Part shown: one piece after another, positions 8,693 to 16,048 of the stretch
Layout of the letters: each line of letters begins with the position of its first letter
Numbering within the stretch: the first letter of the stretch is position 1
DNA from: Mucilaginibacter psychrotolerans
GTDB taxonomy: Bacteria > Bacteroidota > Bacteroidia > Sphingobacteriales > Sphingobacteriaceae
Assembly (NCBI RefSeq): GCF_004519315.1
Contig: NZ_SOZE01000041.1
Coordinates: 1-49,144 of the forward strand
Reading direction: 5' to 3'
DNA length: 49,144 nucleotides
Notes under the pieces: model-generated
Seen by the model: the letters and a program-made list of their open reading frames with translations, nothing else
Told to the model about the DNA's origin: nothing
The model's database searches: none
Translations under genes and position numbers: made by a program

Positions 8693-8959
8693 ATGGAAGA
8701 AGCAAACATTAAACCACACCGCGAACCCAAATGGGTTGTAGTAGCGATAAATATAGCCATAATGGTTGCCTATACCCTTTACTTTAGGTTTGGCGACCAA
8801 GGACAAGAGAATATTATCGCTATTGCCATGCTGATTGTGGCACAGGTAGTACTATGCCTTATACTGGCGATCTTCGTTTTCAGCAAAGAATTTTTATTGA
8901 GCGCCGCTATGGTGCTGGTCATCGGGTTCTCTACTTGCTGGCTGGTGTTTGCTGTATAA
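8693..8959 (+). CDS. Small membrane protein, paralog 2
   Basis: An 88-residue protein with about three hydrophobic segments. It begins MEEANIKPHRE and ends with 'VLVIGFSTCWLVFAV', clearly related to the preceding gene, which it follows after one base. The single conserved Cys in 'GFSTC' is at the membrane end of the last helix in both copies. No known domain is recognised. It appears to be the last gene of the Lgt-like/radical-SAM operon; about 70 bases separate it from the next array. Confidence 0.72.
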   Translation: MEEANIKPHREPKWVVVAINIAIMVAYTLYFRFGDQGQENIIAIAMLIVAQVVLCLILAIFVFSKEFLLSAAMVLVIGFSTCWLVFAV

Positions 8960-9028
8960 GCTGTTTTTTTTTAAAATTATTTTATGGAAAAGTAGCTCCT
9001 GCTGCATCCTGCATAAAAACCAGCAGAT

Positions 9029-9604
9029 ATGCAGCCCATCAAAAGCATCAGTATCCCTACCCCCTGCCACGAAGACTGGCAACAGATGACACCCGTAGCG
9101 CAAGGCAGGCATTGCCAAAGCTGCTGTAAAACCGTTATCGATTTTACGGAGATGACTAGCCAGGAAATCATAAGTTACTTCGCATCGCAAAAAAATGTAT
9201 GCGGTAAAATAGCTAAAAGCCAACTGGCTGCGGTCAACTACCAACTGGAATTACAAAACCAAGGCCATTTTTCGTGGAAAAGGGTAATTGCGGCTGTCTG
9301 GTTCAGTACATTATTGTCTATCGGGGCAAATGCTCAATCTAAAACCCATAAGCCGGGCCCTTTATCAAACACTTCTCCCAAGAGCCATCTGCGCTCCGAT
9401 AAAAGCAAAGTAACTTTAGAAGCGCGCAGCATCAAGAAATTAGAAACGACACCTGCCTTGATTGGCGATGCGGTACTTACCGACACTATGCCTCAACATC
9501 CCACAGAAATGAAGATAACCCTTGGAGGAATGGTAGCAGGAGTTAAGATAGAACCCGTTCCTGTTCCGGAGCGTTGGTGGGATGAGCTATTCCGCATATT
9601 TTAA
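9029..9604 (+). CDS. Cys-rich N-domain membrane protein, array member 1
   Basis: A 191-residue protein. Residues 1-70 form a compact Cys/His domain: 'PCHEDWQQM' then 'GRHCQSCCKTVIDFT' then 'NVCGK', a pattern that suggests metal binding. A hydrophobic segment (about 84-101) ends in 'GANAQS', so it could be a signal anchor or a late signal peptide. The remaining ~90 residues are Thr/Ser/Pro-rich and end in 'PERWWDELFRIF'. There is no CarboxypepD domain in this copy. It is the first of four tandem paralogs on the plus strand. The function is unknown; a cytoplasmic metal-binding sensor linked to an extracytoplasmic tail is inference. Confidence 0.68.
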   Translation: MQPIKSISIPTPCHEDWQQMTPVAQGRHCQSCCKTVIDFTEMTSQEIISYFASQKNVCGKIAKSQLAAVNYQLELQNQGHFSWKRVIAAVWFSTLLSIGANAQSKTHKPGPLSNTSPKSHLRSDKSKVTLEARSIKKLETTPALIGDAVLTDTMPQHPTEMKITLGGMVAGVKIEPVPVPERWWDELFRIF

Positions 9605-9618
9605 AGTCCATGTCAATC

Positions 9619-10032
9619 ATGCAGCCCATTAAAAGCATCAGTATCCCTACGCCCATCCACCAGCTTTGGCATCCGATGAAGCCATTAAACTATGCGGAAA
9701 AACATAAATCATTTCAGCGCCTTGTAACAGCTTTATGTATTTGCATATTGTTTCAAGTCGTAAAAGCAGATGCTCAGGCCATAGGTAGTGACCGAAATAA
9801 CAAATCGACTAATAGCGCATGGGATTCCTTGAGATTCGAAAGGTTAAAGACCAAACTTGCGGCAAAAATGACAACACAAATAGAAATTGCGCCCCCAATT
9901 TCTGGCAGCTCAGTTGTTAGCGCCATAAATAATTTGCAAACTCAAGCCCCGTACAGCTTAATTATAGACCCCATAGCACCCAGGCGCGTTTTCTACAAAC
10001 ACTGGTGGTATGCCATAAAAAGAATGTTTTAA
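9619..10032 (+). CDS. Degenerate array member 2, Cys domain lost
   Basis: A 137-residue protein starting at the second ATG (9619), chosen because it aligns with MQPIKSISIPTP of its neighbours; an upstream ATG at 9610 is also in frame. After the first ~20 residues the whole Cys cluster is absent and the sequence jumps to the hydrophobic segment (about 40-55). It ends in 'YKHWWYAIKRMF', matching the C-terminal WW motif of members 1 and 3. It looks like a deletion derivative. Whether it is still functional is unclear. Confidence 0.6.
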   Translation: MQPIKSISIPTPIHQLWHPMKPLNYAEKHKSFQRLVTALCICILFQVVKADAQAIGSDRNNKSTNSAWDSLRFERLKTKLAAKMTTQIEIAPPISGSSVVSAINNLQTQAPYSLIIDPIAPRRVFYKHWWYAIKRMF

Positions 10033-10053
10033 GTTATCCAGAAACGCGACTTC

Positions 10054-10863
10054 ATGCAACCCATCAAACACATCAGCATCCCCCAACCCTGCCACGAAGA
10101 TTGGCAGCAGATGACACCCGTAGCGCAAGGCAGGCATTGCCAAAGCTGCTGCAAAACCGTTGTGGATTTTACCGCCATGAGCAATGCCGAGGTTATCGGC
10201 TACCTCGCTACGCACCAAAATACTTGCGGGAGGATTGAAGACACCCAGCTGTTCGGCATAAACTACCAGTTGCAGATTGAAGATAACAGGAAAATTTCAT
10301 GGAAAGGCTTAGTGGCGGCAGCGTCGCTAAGTATGTTGTTCCCTGCAATGGAAGCGAGTGCGCAAATTCTTCCAAAAACCGCGCAGTCGCCTTACTCCAC
10401 GTTCCCAACCATTTCAAAGATGGCGGGGAATAAAGTCGGCTCCGTTACCATTGAAGGTAAGGTAACCGCACAGGGCGACGGTCAGCCACTCCCTGGCGTC
10501 AGCGTAACGGCTAAAGGAACTTCAAGAGGCACTAAAACTGCTGCCGATGGCAGCTTCAAATTAAAGTCGCTCAACAGCACGGATACGCTCAGGATAACAT
10601 CTCTGGGCTACAAACCGGTAGAAATGCCCGTAGATCGGAGTTCGACTGCGTTTGATATTAGCATGGAAATAGCACCCACTGTGCTAGACGACATACATAT
10701 AACTGGCTATCAAGCAGTAAGGAAACAATCCATTACCGGAGGAGCAATTTTTACCATTAATGGCAAAAACATTAACGTTAAGAAAATACCATTTTATCTG
10801 CGCTGGTGGTATTGGCTGGTGCATAAAGCCGCGCATATCGTTGCGGCAATCAATCCATTTTAA
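10054..10863 (+). CDS. Cys-rich N-domain plus CarboxypepD-regulatory domain, array member 3
   Basis: A 269-residue protein. The N-terminal Cys domain (about 1-70) is nearly identical to member 1 and carries the C-x2-CC core. A hydrophobic segment (about 88-105) ends in 'EASAQ'. Then a CarboxypepD_reg-like/CNA-B beta domain (about 128-210) reads 'SVTIEGKVTAQGDGQPLPGV' onward, as in the N-terminal extensions of TonB-dependent receptors. The C-terminus has 'FYLRWWYWLVHKAAH', an aromatic amphipathic tail shared with members 1 and 2. A membrane protein with an exported Ig-like domain is the best reading; the role is unknown. Confidence 0.72.
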   Translation: MQPIKHISIPQPCHEDWQQMTPVAQGRHCQSCCKTVVDFTAMSNAEVIGYLATHQNTCGRIEDTQLFGINYQLQIEDNRKISWKGLVAAASLSMLFPAMEASAQILPKTAQSPYSTFPTISKMAGNKVGSVTIEGKVTAQGDGQPLPGVSVTAKGTSRGTKTAADGSFKLKSLNSTDTLRITSLGYKPVEMPVDRSSTAFDISMEIAPTVLDDIHITGYQAVRKQSITGGAIFTINGKNINVKKIPFYLRWWYWLVHKAAHIVAAINPF

Positions 10864-10891
10864 TAGAATCACCAATTATAAATTAAGCCTT

Positions 10892-11551
10892 ATGCAGCCC
10901 CTCAAACACATCAGCATCCCTACTCCCTGCCACGAAGATTGGCAGCAGATGTCGCCAGTAGCGCAAGGCAGGCACTGCCAAAGCTGTTGTAAAACCGTTA
11001 TAGATTTTACGGCCATGAGCAATGCCGATATCATCGGCTACCTCGCTACGCACAGCAATACCTGCGGGCGGATAAGCGGCACTAAGCTTGCCGCAGTAAA
11101 CAATCAACTTAATGCGCAAAACCGGAAGCAATTCTCGTGGAAAGGATTACTAGCAGCCGCATCGCTGAGCGTTTTGTTCCCGGTTTTAAAAGCAGACGCA
11201 CAATCGCAACCGAAAACCGAGCAGCTCGCCGAAAGGCAAGTGCCCACTACCGGACTGGTAACAAAGGATACCGTTTCCTATATCACCATTACCGGCGTAG
11301 TAAAGGCTAAAGATGATAATTTACCCGTGCCGGGCGCAAACATTGTAGCAAAAGGCACCGGGATAAGTACACAAAGTTTGCTGGATGGTTCATTTACTTT
11401 ACGTGTGCCTGCATCCACCAAGCGTATTTTGATCAGCTTTTTGGGTTATCAAACAAAAGAGATCAAACTTAAACATATAGAAAAGCTGCGAACGATTACG
11501 CTAAATCCTATTCTAGAAAGCGCGATGATGGGTGGCTTTGATGTTTACTGA
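10892..11551 (+). CDS. Cys-rich N-domain plus CarboxypepD-regulatory domain, array member 4
   Basis: A 219-residue protein starting at ATG 10892. The frame is open upstream to 10760, but that part overlaps member 3, and only the 10892 start gives MQPLKHISIPTP like the paralogs. The Cys domain is about 1-70, the hydrophobic segment (ending 'KADAQ') about 85-105, and the CarboxypepD_reg-like domain about 125-205 ('YITITGVVKAKDDNLPVPGA'). The aromatic WW tail is missing; the protein ends soon after the beta domain. It is separated from member 3 by 28 bases. Confidence 0.72.
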   Translation: MQPLKHISIPTPCHEDWQQMSPVAQGRHCQSCCKTVIDFTAMSNADIIGYLATHSNTCGRISGTKLAAVNNQLNAQNRKQFSWKGLLAAASLSVLFPVLKADAQSQPKTEQLAERQVPTTGLVTKDTVSYITITGVVKAKDDNLPVPGANIVAKGTGISTQSLLDGSFTLRVPASTKRILISFLGYQTKEIKLKHIEKLRTITLNPILESAMMGGFDVY

Positions 11552-11589
11552 TCTAGATAGCTGTTCAGGATGTTTTTCAATCGCATATT

Positions 11590-12537
11590 TTAACGCAACA
11601 TGCCTGCCATTACACCTTCTTTTAAAGAATAGGTAGACATCCACACATCATCCAGCCCCAGTTTCTGCATTACGTAGATGGTGAGCAGGCTGGCGGTTAC
11701 GATCATATCCACCCGCACCGGGATAATGCCTTTGATAGTAGCGCGTTTGGCATGCGTGGATTTGATGAGCCGTTCTATCAGCCCCAACAAATCGTCGAAA
11801 TCGAACTCGTAGCTCCTGGTCTTTTTCAGATCGAAGGGATTGCCTTTCTCCAACTCTATCACCTCGGCAAAACTTTCGAAGGAGCCGGAGGATCCGATGA
11901 GCAGCGTAGGCTTATGTTCCATCGCCGCAATAAACAGCGGAGCCAGTTGCAGGTTAAGGTAAGCCGTCATGGCTTTGATGGAGATGACGGGTATCGGGTC
12001 TGTCTTGTGGAATTTATCCATCAGCCGGGCCGCCCCTATCTCGAAGCTTTGCTTCCAAAGCACCTGAGTTTTATTACCGATGATGAATTCTACACTGCCG
12101 CCGCCAATGTCTACAATCAGCGCGTTCTTATCCGTAAGCACGCCACTGGCCTTTATGCCTTCGTATATAAATGCAGCTTCCTGCTCGCCGTCGATGATTT
12201 CTATTTCGATACCTGCCTGAGCCTTTACTTCAGCAATAAAATCGTTGCCGTTGGCCGCGTTACGCAATGCCGATGTGGCTATCGCACGTACAGCTGTTGC
12301 GCCGTGCGCATCAATATGCTTTTTGAAACCCTGCATGGCTTTTATGCCACGGGTAAAAGCTGCCTGCTGAATGATGCCTTTATTGATACCACCCTCTCCT
12401 ATTTTCACAGGTTCGGTTTGGTGATGGATAACGTGGAAGCCATCCGCGCCAGCCTCGGCAATGAGCAGGTGGAAGGTATTGGTACCAAGATCCATCACGG
12501 CGATGCGTTTGGCCGGGGCGGTAGTTTGTTCGGGCAT
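11590..12537 (-). CDS. Ppx/GppA phosphatase family protein
   Basis: A 315-residue actin-like ATPase-fold phosphatase. The phosphate-binding motif 'DLGTNTFHLLIAE' is near residues 16-28, and 'LIVDIGGGSVEFIIGN' is near 140-155. The family hydrolyses polyphosphate (exopolyphosphatase) or converts pppGpp to ppGpp; the two activities cannot be told apart by eye. The product is shorter than E. coli Ppx and lacks the C-terminal HD-like domain, as is usual in Bacteroidota. The ATG start at 12537 is followed by a few residues before the first motif, which fits. It is a single gene between the Cys-domain array (convergent) and the ABC transporter. Confidence 0.9.
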   Translation of the reverse strand: MPEQTTAPAKRIAVMDLGTNTFHLLIAEAGADGFHVIHHQTEPVKIGEGGINKGIIQQAAFTRGIKAMQGFKKHIDAHGATAVRAIATSALRNAANGNDFIAEVKAQAGIEIEIIDGEQEAAFIYEGIKASGVLTDKNALIVDIGGGSVEFIIGNKTQVLWKQSFEIGAARLMDKFHKTDPIPVISIKAMTAYLNLQLAPLFIAAMEHKPTLLIGSSGSFESFAEVIELEKGNPFDLKKTRSYEFDFDDLLGLIERLIKSTHAKRATIKGIIPVRVDMIVTASLLTIYVMQKLGLDDVWMSTYSLKEGVMAGMLR

Positions 12538-12548
12538 GGGCAGAAATT

Positions 12549-12588
12549 AAAAATCCCTGCAAAAGTAGGGCTTTCGCAAGGGATTTTT
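12549..12588 (-). terminator. Terminator of the NatAB-like operon
   Basis: A perfect 10-bp stem (aaaaatccct at 12549-12558 with agggattttt at 12579-12588) gives a T-run on the minus strand. It lies just downstream of the permease stop at 12612 and just upstream of the ppx start. Confidence 0.75.
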
Positions 12589-12611
12589 CAATTTATGATG
12601 TGGTTAAGGGA

Positions 12612-13865
12612 TTACTCTTTGTAAAAGAACCATTTAGCCAGTTCTTTAAAGCTGGCTTTTTTGCCATACATCAGCACGCCGACGCGGTAAATGCGGGCGG
12701 CAACATAAGTAGTGAACAGGAAGCCTACCACCATCAGCGACATCGAAATAGCCAATTGCCATGGCGGCACGCCGCCGAAAGGCACTCTCACCATCATGGC
12801 TACCGGTGCGGTAAAAGGTATCATAGAAAGCCATACCGCCAGCGGGCTATCCGGCGCCTGGAAAAGCACCGTTACCGACAACAAATAAGTAAACAGCAAG
12901 GGCAAGGTAATGGGGAACATAAATTGCTGCGTTTCGGTCTCGCTATCTACCGCCGAACCTACCGCTGCAAACAATGCACTATAAAGCAGGTATCCCGTAA
13001 GGAAATAAAAGATAAAACAGCCTAAAATATAGCCGAATGGTATGGTGCTCAACACCGCCACTGCCCCGGCTATCGGGCTGCCCGGCCCCGAAAACGCATG
13101 CCCTGCGATTTTAGACGACACCACCGAGAGAATTATCCAGGCGCCAAACTGGGTTAAGCCAACCAGCCCCACGCCGATAATTTTGCCCAGCATCAGTTGG
13201 AATGGTTTTACCGAGGAGATGATCACTTCGATAATGCGGCTGGTTTTCTCTTCTATAACGCCGCGCATTACTTGTGCGCCGTAAATAAACAAGGATAGAT
13301 AAATCAATATAGCACAGGCTACGCCCACGCCCATGGTAGTAGCTAAATTGGCATCTTTGGTGCCAGTGGCGGTAACTTCCATGGCATTAACAGTAATCCT
13401 GTTTTTATTAAGTGCATTTAAAAGGGCAGTGTCGATGTGATGATCCACCAGGCTTTTTGCCGATGCGATGGCATTCATTTGCCTTTCTACTTCTCCGGTA
13501 ACCTGATAAGTTGGTTTCTTTTTAGATAATATTTGCACCGGTTTTTTTGTGTAGTCTTTCGGTATCAGTAATAACGATAGGTTTTCGTCCTGCTGCAGGC
13601 TGGTTTTAGCGTCTGCAGCGGGCTGTTTCGCGTCTTCGAATTTGATGTGCTTCGCATTATGCAATTTACCAACGAAGGCGCCGCTTTCATCAATTACCTT
13701 CACCAGTTGGTCGTTACTGAGTTCCTGGTTGTTTTTTGCCACGAAGCCAATCAAGGCCGACATCCCCAGGATAAGCGCTGGCACCACAAAAATCATCACA
13801 ATAAAGGCTTTCTTGCGCACACGGGTTACGTATTCGCGCTGTATAATGAGTAATACTTTATTCAT
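12612..13865 (-). CDS. ABC transporter permease, NatB/ABC-2 type
   Basis: A 417-residue permease. One N-terminal transmembrane helix (about 20-42) is followed by a large soluble loop (about 45-175) and then about five or six helices in the C-terminal half. The segment 'GVIEEKTSRIIEVIISSVKPFQLMLGKI' (interrupted here only by naming) is typical of NatB-type sodium or drug exporters. It pairs with the ATPase gene 3 bases upstream on the same strand, and the stop is followed by a strong terminator. The substrate is not readable. Confidence 0.9.
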   Translation of the reverse strand: MNKVLLIIQREYVTRVRKKAFIVMIFVVPALILGMSALIGFVAKNNQELSNDQLVKVIDESGAFVGKLHNAKHIKFEDAKQPAADAKTSLQQDENLSLLLIPKDYTKKPVQILSKKKPTYQVTGEVERQMNAIASAKSLVDHHIDTALLNALNKNRITVNAMEVTATGTKDANLATTMGVGVACAILIYLSLFIYGAQVMRGVIEEKTSRIIEVIISSVKPFQLMLGKIIGVGLVGLTQFGAWIILSVVSSKIAGHAFSGPGSPIAGAVAVLSTIPFGYILGCFIFYFLTGYLLYSALFAAVGSAVDSETETQQFMFPITLPLLFTYLLSVTVLFQAPDSPLAVWLSMIPFTAPVAMMVRVPFGGVPPWQLAISMSLMVVGFLFTTYVAARIYRVGVLMYGKKASFKELAKWFFYKE

Positions 13866-13868
13866 GGC

Positions 13869-14774
13869 TTATTTGATGAGGTTTACTTTTTCGATGAATA
13901 TCTCGTTCATGCTGGGGATAACCTCCTGTAGCATGTTGATCTTGGTTTTTGGTAGCAGGTATTGCAGCACATCGTTGGCGGTAGTACCGTTCAGCTTCAG
14001 TTTGATGGTGTGGCTGTTGTCTTCTCCTGCTACATCGCTGATGAGGTCGAAGGGTTGTGCGCCGTCGAACGCTAAATGCTCGCCGGTGTACTCCACCAGG
14101 TAAGTATCGTTTTTGTAGGAATTACGGATGGTTTTCACCCGGCCATCCAATATCTTGCGCGATTTATGAATAAGCGCGATGGCATCGCAAAGCTCCTCTA
14201 CCGATTCCATGCGGTGAGTGGAGAACAAGATGGTTGCGCCTTTTTTATTCAGCTCCAGTATCTCGTCTTTGATGAGTTCGGCAGCCACCGGGTCGAAACC
14301 GCTGAAGGGTTCATCTAAGATAATCAAATCCGGCTCGTGCAGTACTGTGGCCACGAATTGCGCCTTTTGCGACATCCCCTTGGACAGTTCCTCTATCTTC
14401 TTCTTCCACCAGGTTTCCATCCCCAGCTTCTCGAACCAGAATTTCAGCTTAGCGGTAGCATCCGCACGGCTCAGGCCCTTCAGGCGGGCCAGATATATCA
14501 TTTGCTCGCCTATCTCCATTTTTTTGTACAGTCCGCGTTCTTCTGGAAGGTAGCCTATACGGTTGATGTGCGATTGATCGAGCTTGTGCCCGTTGAAGTA
14601 GATCTCGCCCGAATCGGGTGCGGTAATTTGGTTGATAATGCGGATGAGGGAAGTTTTACCGGCGCCATTGGGGCCAAGCAGCCCGAATATCTTGCCGCTT
14701 TCTACTTCTAAACTCACATCGTCTAACGCGCGGTGGCCGGCGTATTGCTTAACAATGTTGCGTATGCTTAGCAT
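13869..14774 (-). CDS. ABC transporter ATP-binding protein, NatA type
   Basis: A 301-residue ATPase. Walker A is 'GPNGAGKTS' (about 34-42), the signature is 'LSKGMSQKAQ' (about 133), Walker B is 'LIILDEP' (about 152) and the switch His is in 'FSTHRME' (about 190). The DUF4162-like C-terminal extension of about 80 residues is common in NatA-like proteins. It forms an exporter with the permease gene 3 bases downstream. Confidence 0.93.
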   Translation of the reverse strand: MLSIRNIVKQYAGHRALDDVSLEVESGKIFGLLGPNGAGKTSLIRIINQITAPDSGEIYFNGHKLDQSHINRIGYLPEERGLYKKMEIGEQMIYLARLKGLSRADATAKLKFWFEKLGMETWWKKKIEELSKGMSQKAQFVATVLHEPDLIILDEPFSGFDPVAAELIKDEILELNKKGATILFSTHRMESVEELCDAIALIHKSRKILDGRVKTIRNSYKNDTYLVEYTGEHLAFDGAQPFDLISDVAGEDNSHTIKLKLNGTTANDVLQYLLPKTKINMLQEVIPSMNEIFIEKVNLIK

Positions 14775-14863
14775 GTGTGGTGGGTTGGTTTTGATTTTAA
14801 TTTAGATATTGCTGACGTGTGTTTGTTACACCTATAAATTTATATATTAGTTAATTCAAAACC

Positions 14864-15850
14864 ATGTATAAAACCTTACTATCAATCGCCATTATTTGTT
14901 GCCTTGCCATATGTGCAAATGCCCAAAACGTTGCCCGGATACCCGAAGCTATTATCTTCGACAGCGATATGGGGCCGGACTACGACGATGTTGGCGCAAT
15001 TGCTATGCTGCATGCCTTTGCCGATAAGGGTGAAGCCAAAATACTGGCTACTATGGCCAGCACCAATTACCCCGGCGTTGCCGGTGTAATGAGTGTATTC
15101 AACACCTATTTTAAACGGCCCGGCATCCCTATCGGCGTACCTAAAGGCAAAGCCTTGGATTTGCGCGACTGGCAACACTGGACCGATACCGTACTGGCTA
15201 AATATCCCCACAAAATCAAAACCAATACCAAAGCCTGGGATGCCGTAAAACTTTACCGCAAAATATTAGCCGCCCAGCCGAACGGCAGCGTTACCATTGT
15301 TACCATAGGCTTCCTCACCAATATGAGCGACTTACTGAAATCAAGGCCCGATGAATATTCCCAGCTCGATGGCCGCCAATTGGTAGCTAAAAAGGTAAAG
15401 CATCTGGTAAGTATGGCTGGGAAGTTCCCGGAAGGTTGGGAATTCAATGTGATGAAAGATGCCGCCGCCAGTCAGAATGCCTTTGATAACTGGCCAACGC
15501 CGGTAATTTTAAGCGGCTTTGAGATTGGTGAAAAGATAAAGGTCGGGTTGCCGCTGATCCATAACCCATCCATCAGGAACTCACCGGTGAAAGATGTGTT
15601 CCGCATATGCATCCCCATGGCCAAGGAGGATAGTATAGGCCGCAAAAGCTGGGACGAAACGGCCGTTTTAGTGGCCGTACGCGGTTATGAACTGTATTAT
15701 AGCCTGATGATGGGCCGTATAAAAGTAGCCGATGCCGGCAACAACACCTGGGACGATAACGGCGATGGCCATGCTTATTTGGTAGAGAAGATGCCGGCTA
15801 AAGAAGTGGAGGCGATTATTAACGAATTGATTATGCACCAGCCGAAATAA
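14864..15850 (+). CDS. Secreted nucleoside-hydrolase-like protein
   Basis: A 328-residue protein with a signal peptide (MYKTLLSIAI to ANAQ, cleavage near residue 21). It then has an IUNH-type Asp motif, 'FDSDMGPDYDD' (residues 32-42), a variant of the usual DxDPGxDD calcium/ribose-binding motif with two extra residues. The length fits inosine-uridine hydrolases. The likely role is cleaving N-glycosidic bonds of nucleosides or related glycosides in the periplasm; the substrate is unproven. It is a stand-alone gene, divergent from the ABC operon. Confidence 0.85.
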   Translation: MYKTLLSIAIICCLAICANAQNVARIPEAIIFDSDMGPDYDDVGAIAMLHAFADKGEAKILATMASTNYPGVAGVMSVFNTYFKRPGIPIGVPKGKALDLRDWQHWTDTVLAKYPHKIKTNTKAWDAVKLYRKILAAQPNGSVTIVTIGFLTNMSDLLKSRPDEYSQLDGRQLVAKKVKHLVSMAGKFPEGWEFNVMKDAAASQNAFDNWPTPVILSGFEIGEKIKVGLPLIHNPSIRNSPVKDVFRICIPMAKEDSIGRKSWDETAVLVAVRGYELYYSLMMGRIKVADAGNNTWDDNGDGHAYLVEKMPAKEVEAIINELIMHQPK

Positions 15851-15870
15851 TTCCGGTGGGGACACCGGAA
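15851..15870 (+). terminator. Perfect hairpin after the nucleoside hydrolase
   Basis: An 8-bp stem, ttccggtg paired with caccggaa, around a ggga loop begins one base after the stop codon. There is no strong T-run (ttaggggg follows), so termination may be weak. Confidence 0.55.
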
Positions 15871-15900
15871 TTAGGGGGATAAACATTGAAAATCCACAAT

Positions 15901-16012
15901 CGTCATTCTGAACTTGTTTCAGAACCCCATCATAAAAGTAGCCAGTATGCTTAACCACTTTGCATCGCCACGAACTAATCAGATGGGGTACCGAAATAAA
16001 TTCGGCATGACG
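15901..16012. repeat. MITE-like element with ~31-base inverted ends
   Basis: The left end begins cgtcattctgaacttgtttc. The right end, read on the minus strand, begins cgtcatgccgaatttatttc and continues to the same accccatc. These imperfect terminal inverted repeats enclose about 50 unrelated bases and no reading frame. The form fits a small non-autonomous or REP-like element, a type common in Sphingobacteriaceae. Confidence 0.65.
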
Positions 16013-16048
16013 TGTAGGGTATCTGTACATCTAAAATCTGCACATCTG

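Noticed and set aside
9029..11013. Possible CRISPR-like spacing of repeated 5' ends
   Set aside because: The repeated blocks are the 5' coding ends of paralogous genes, hundreds of bases apart; no short regular repeat/spacer pattern exists anywhere in the window.
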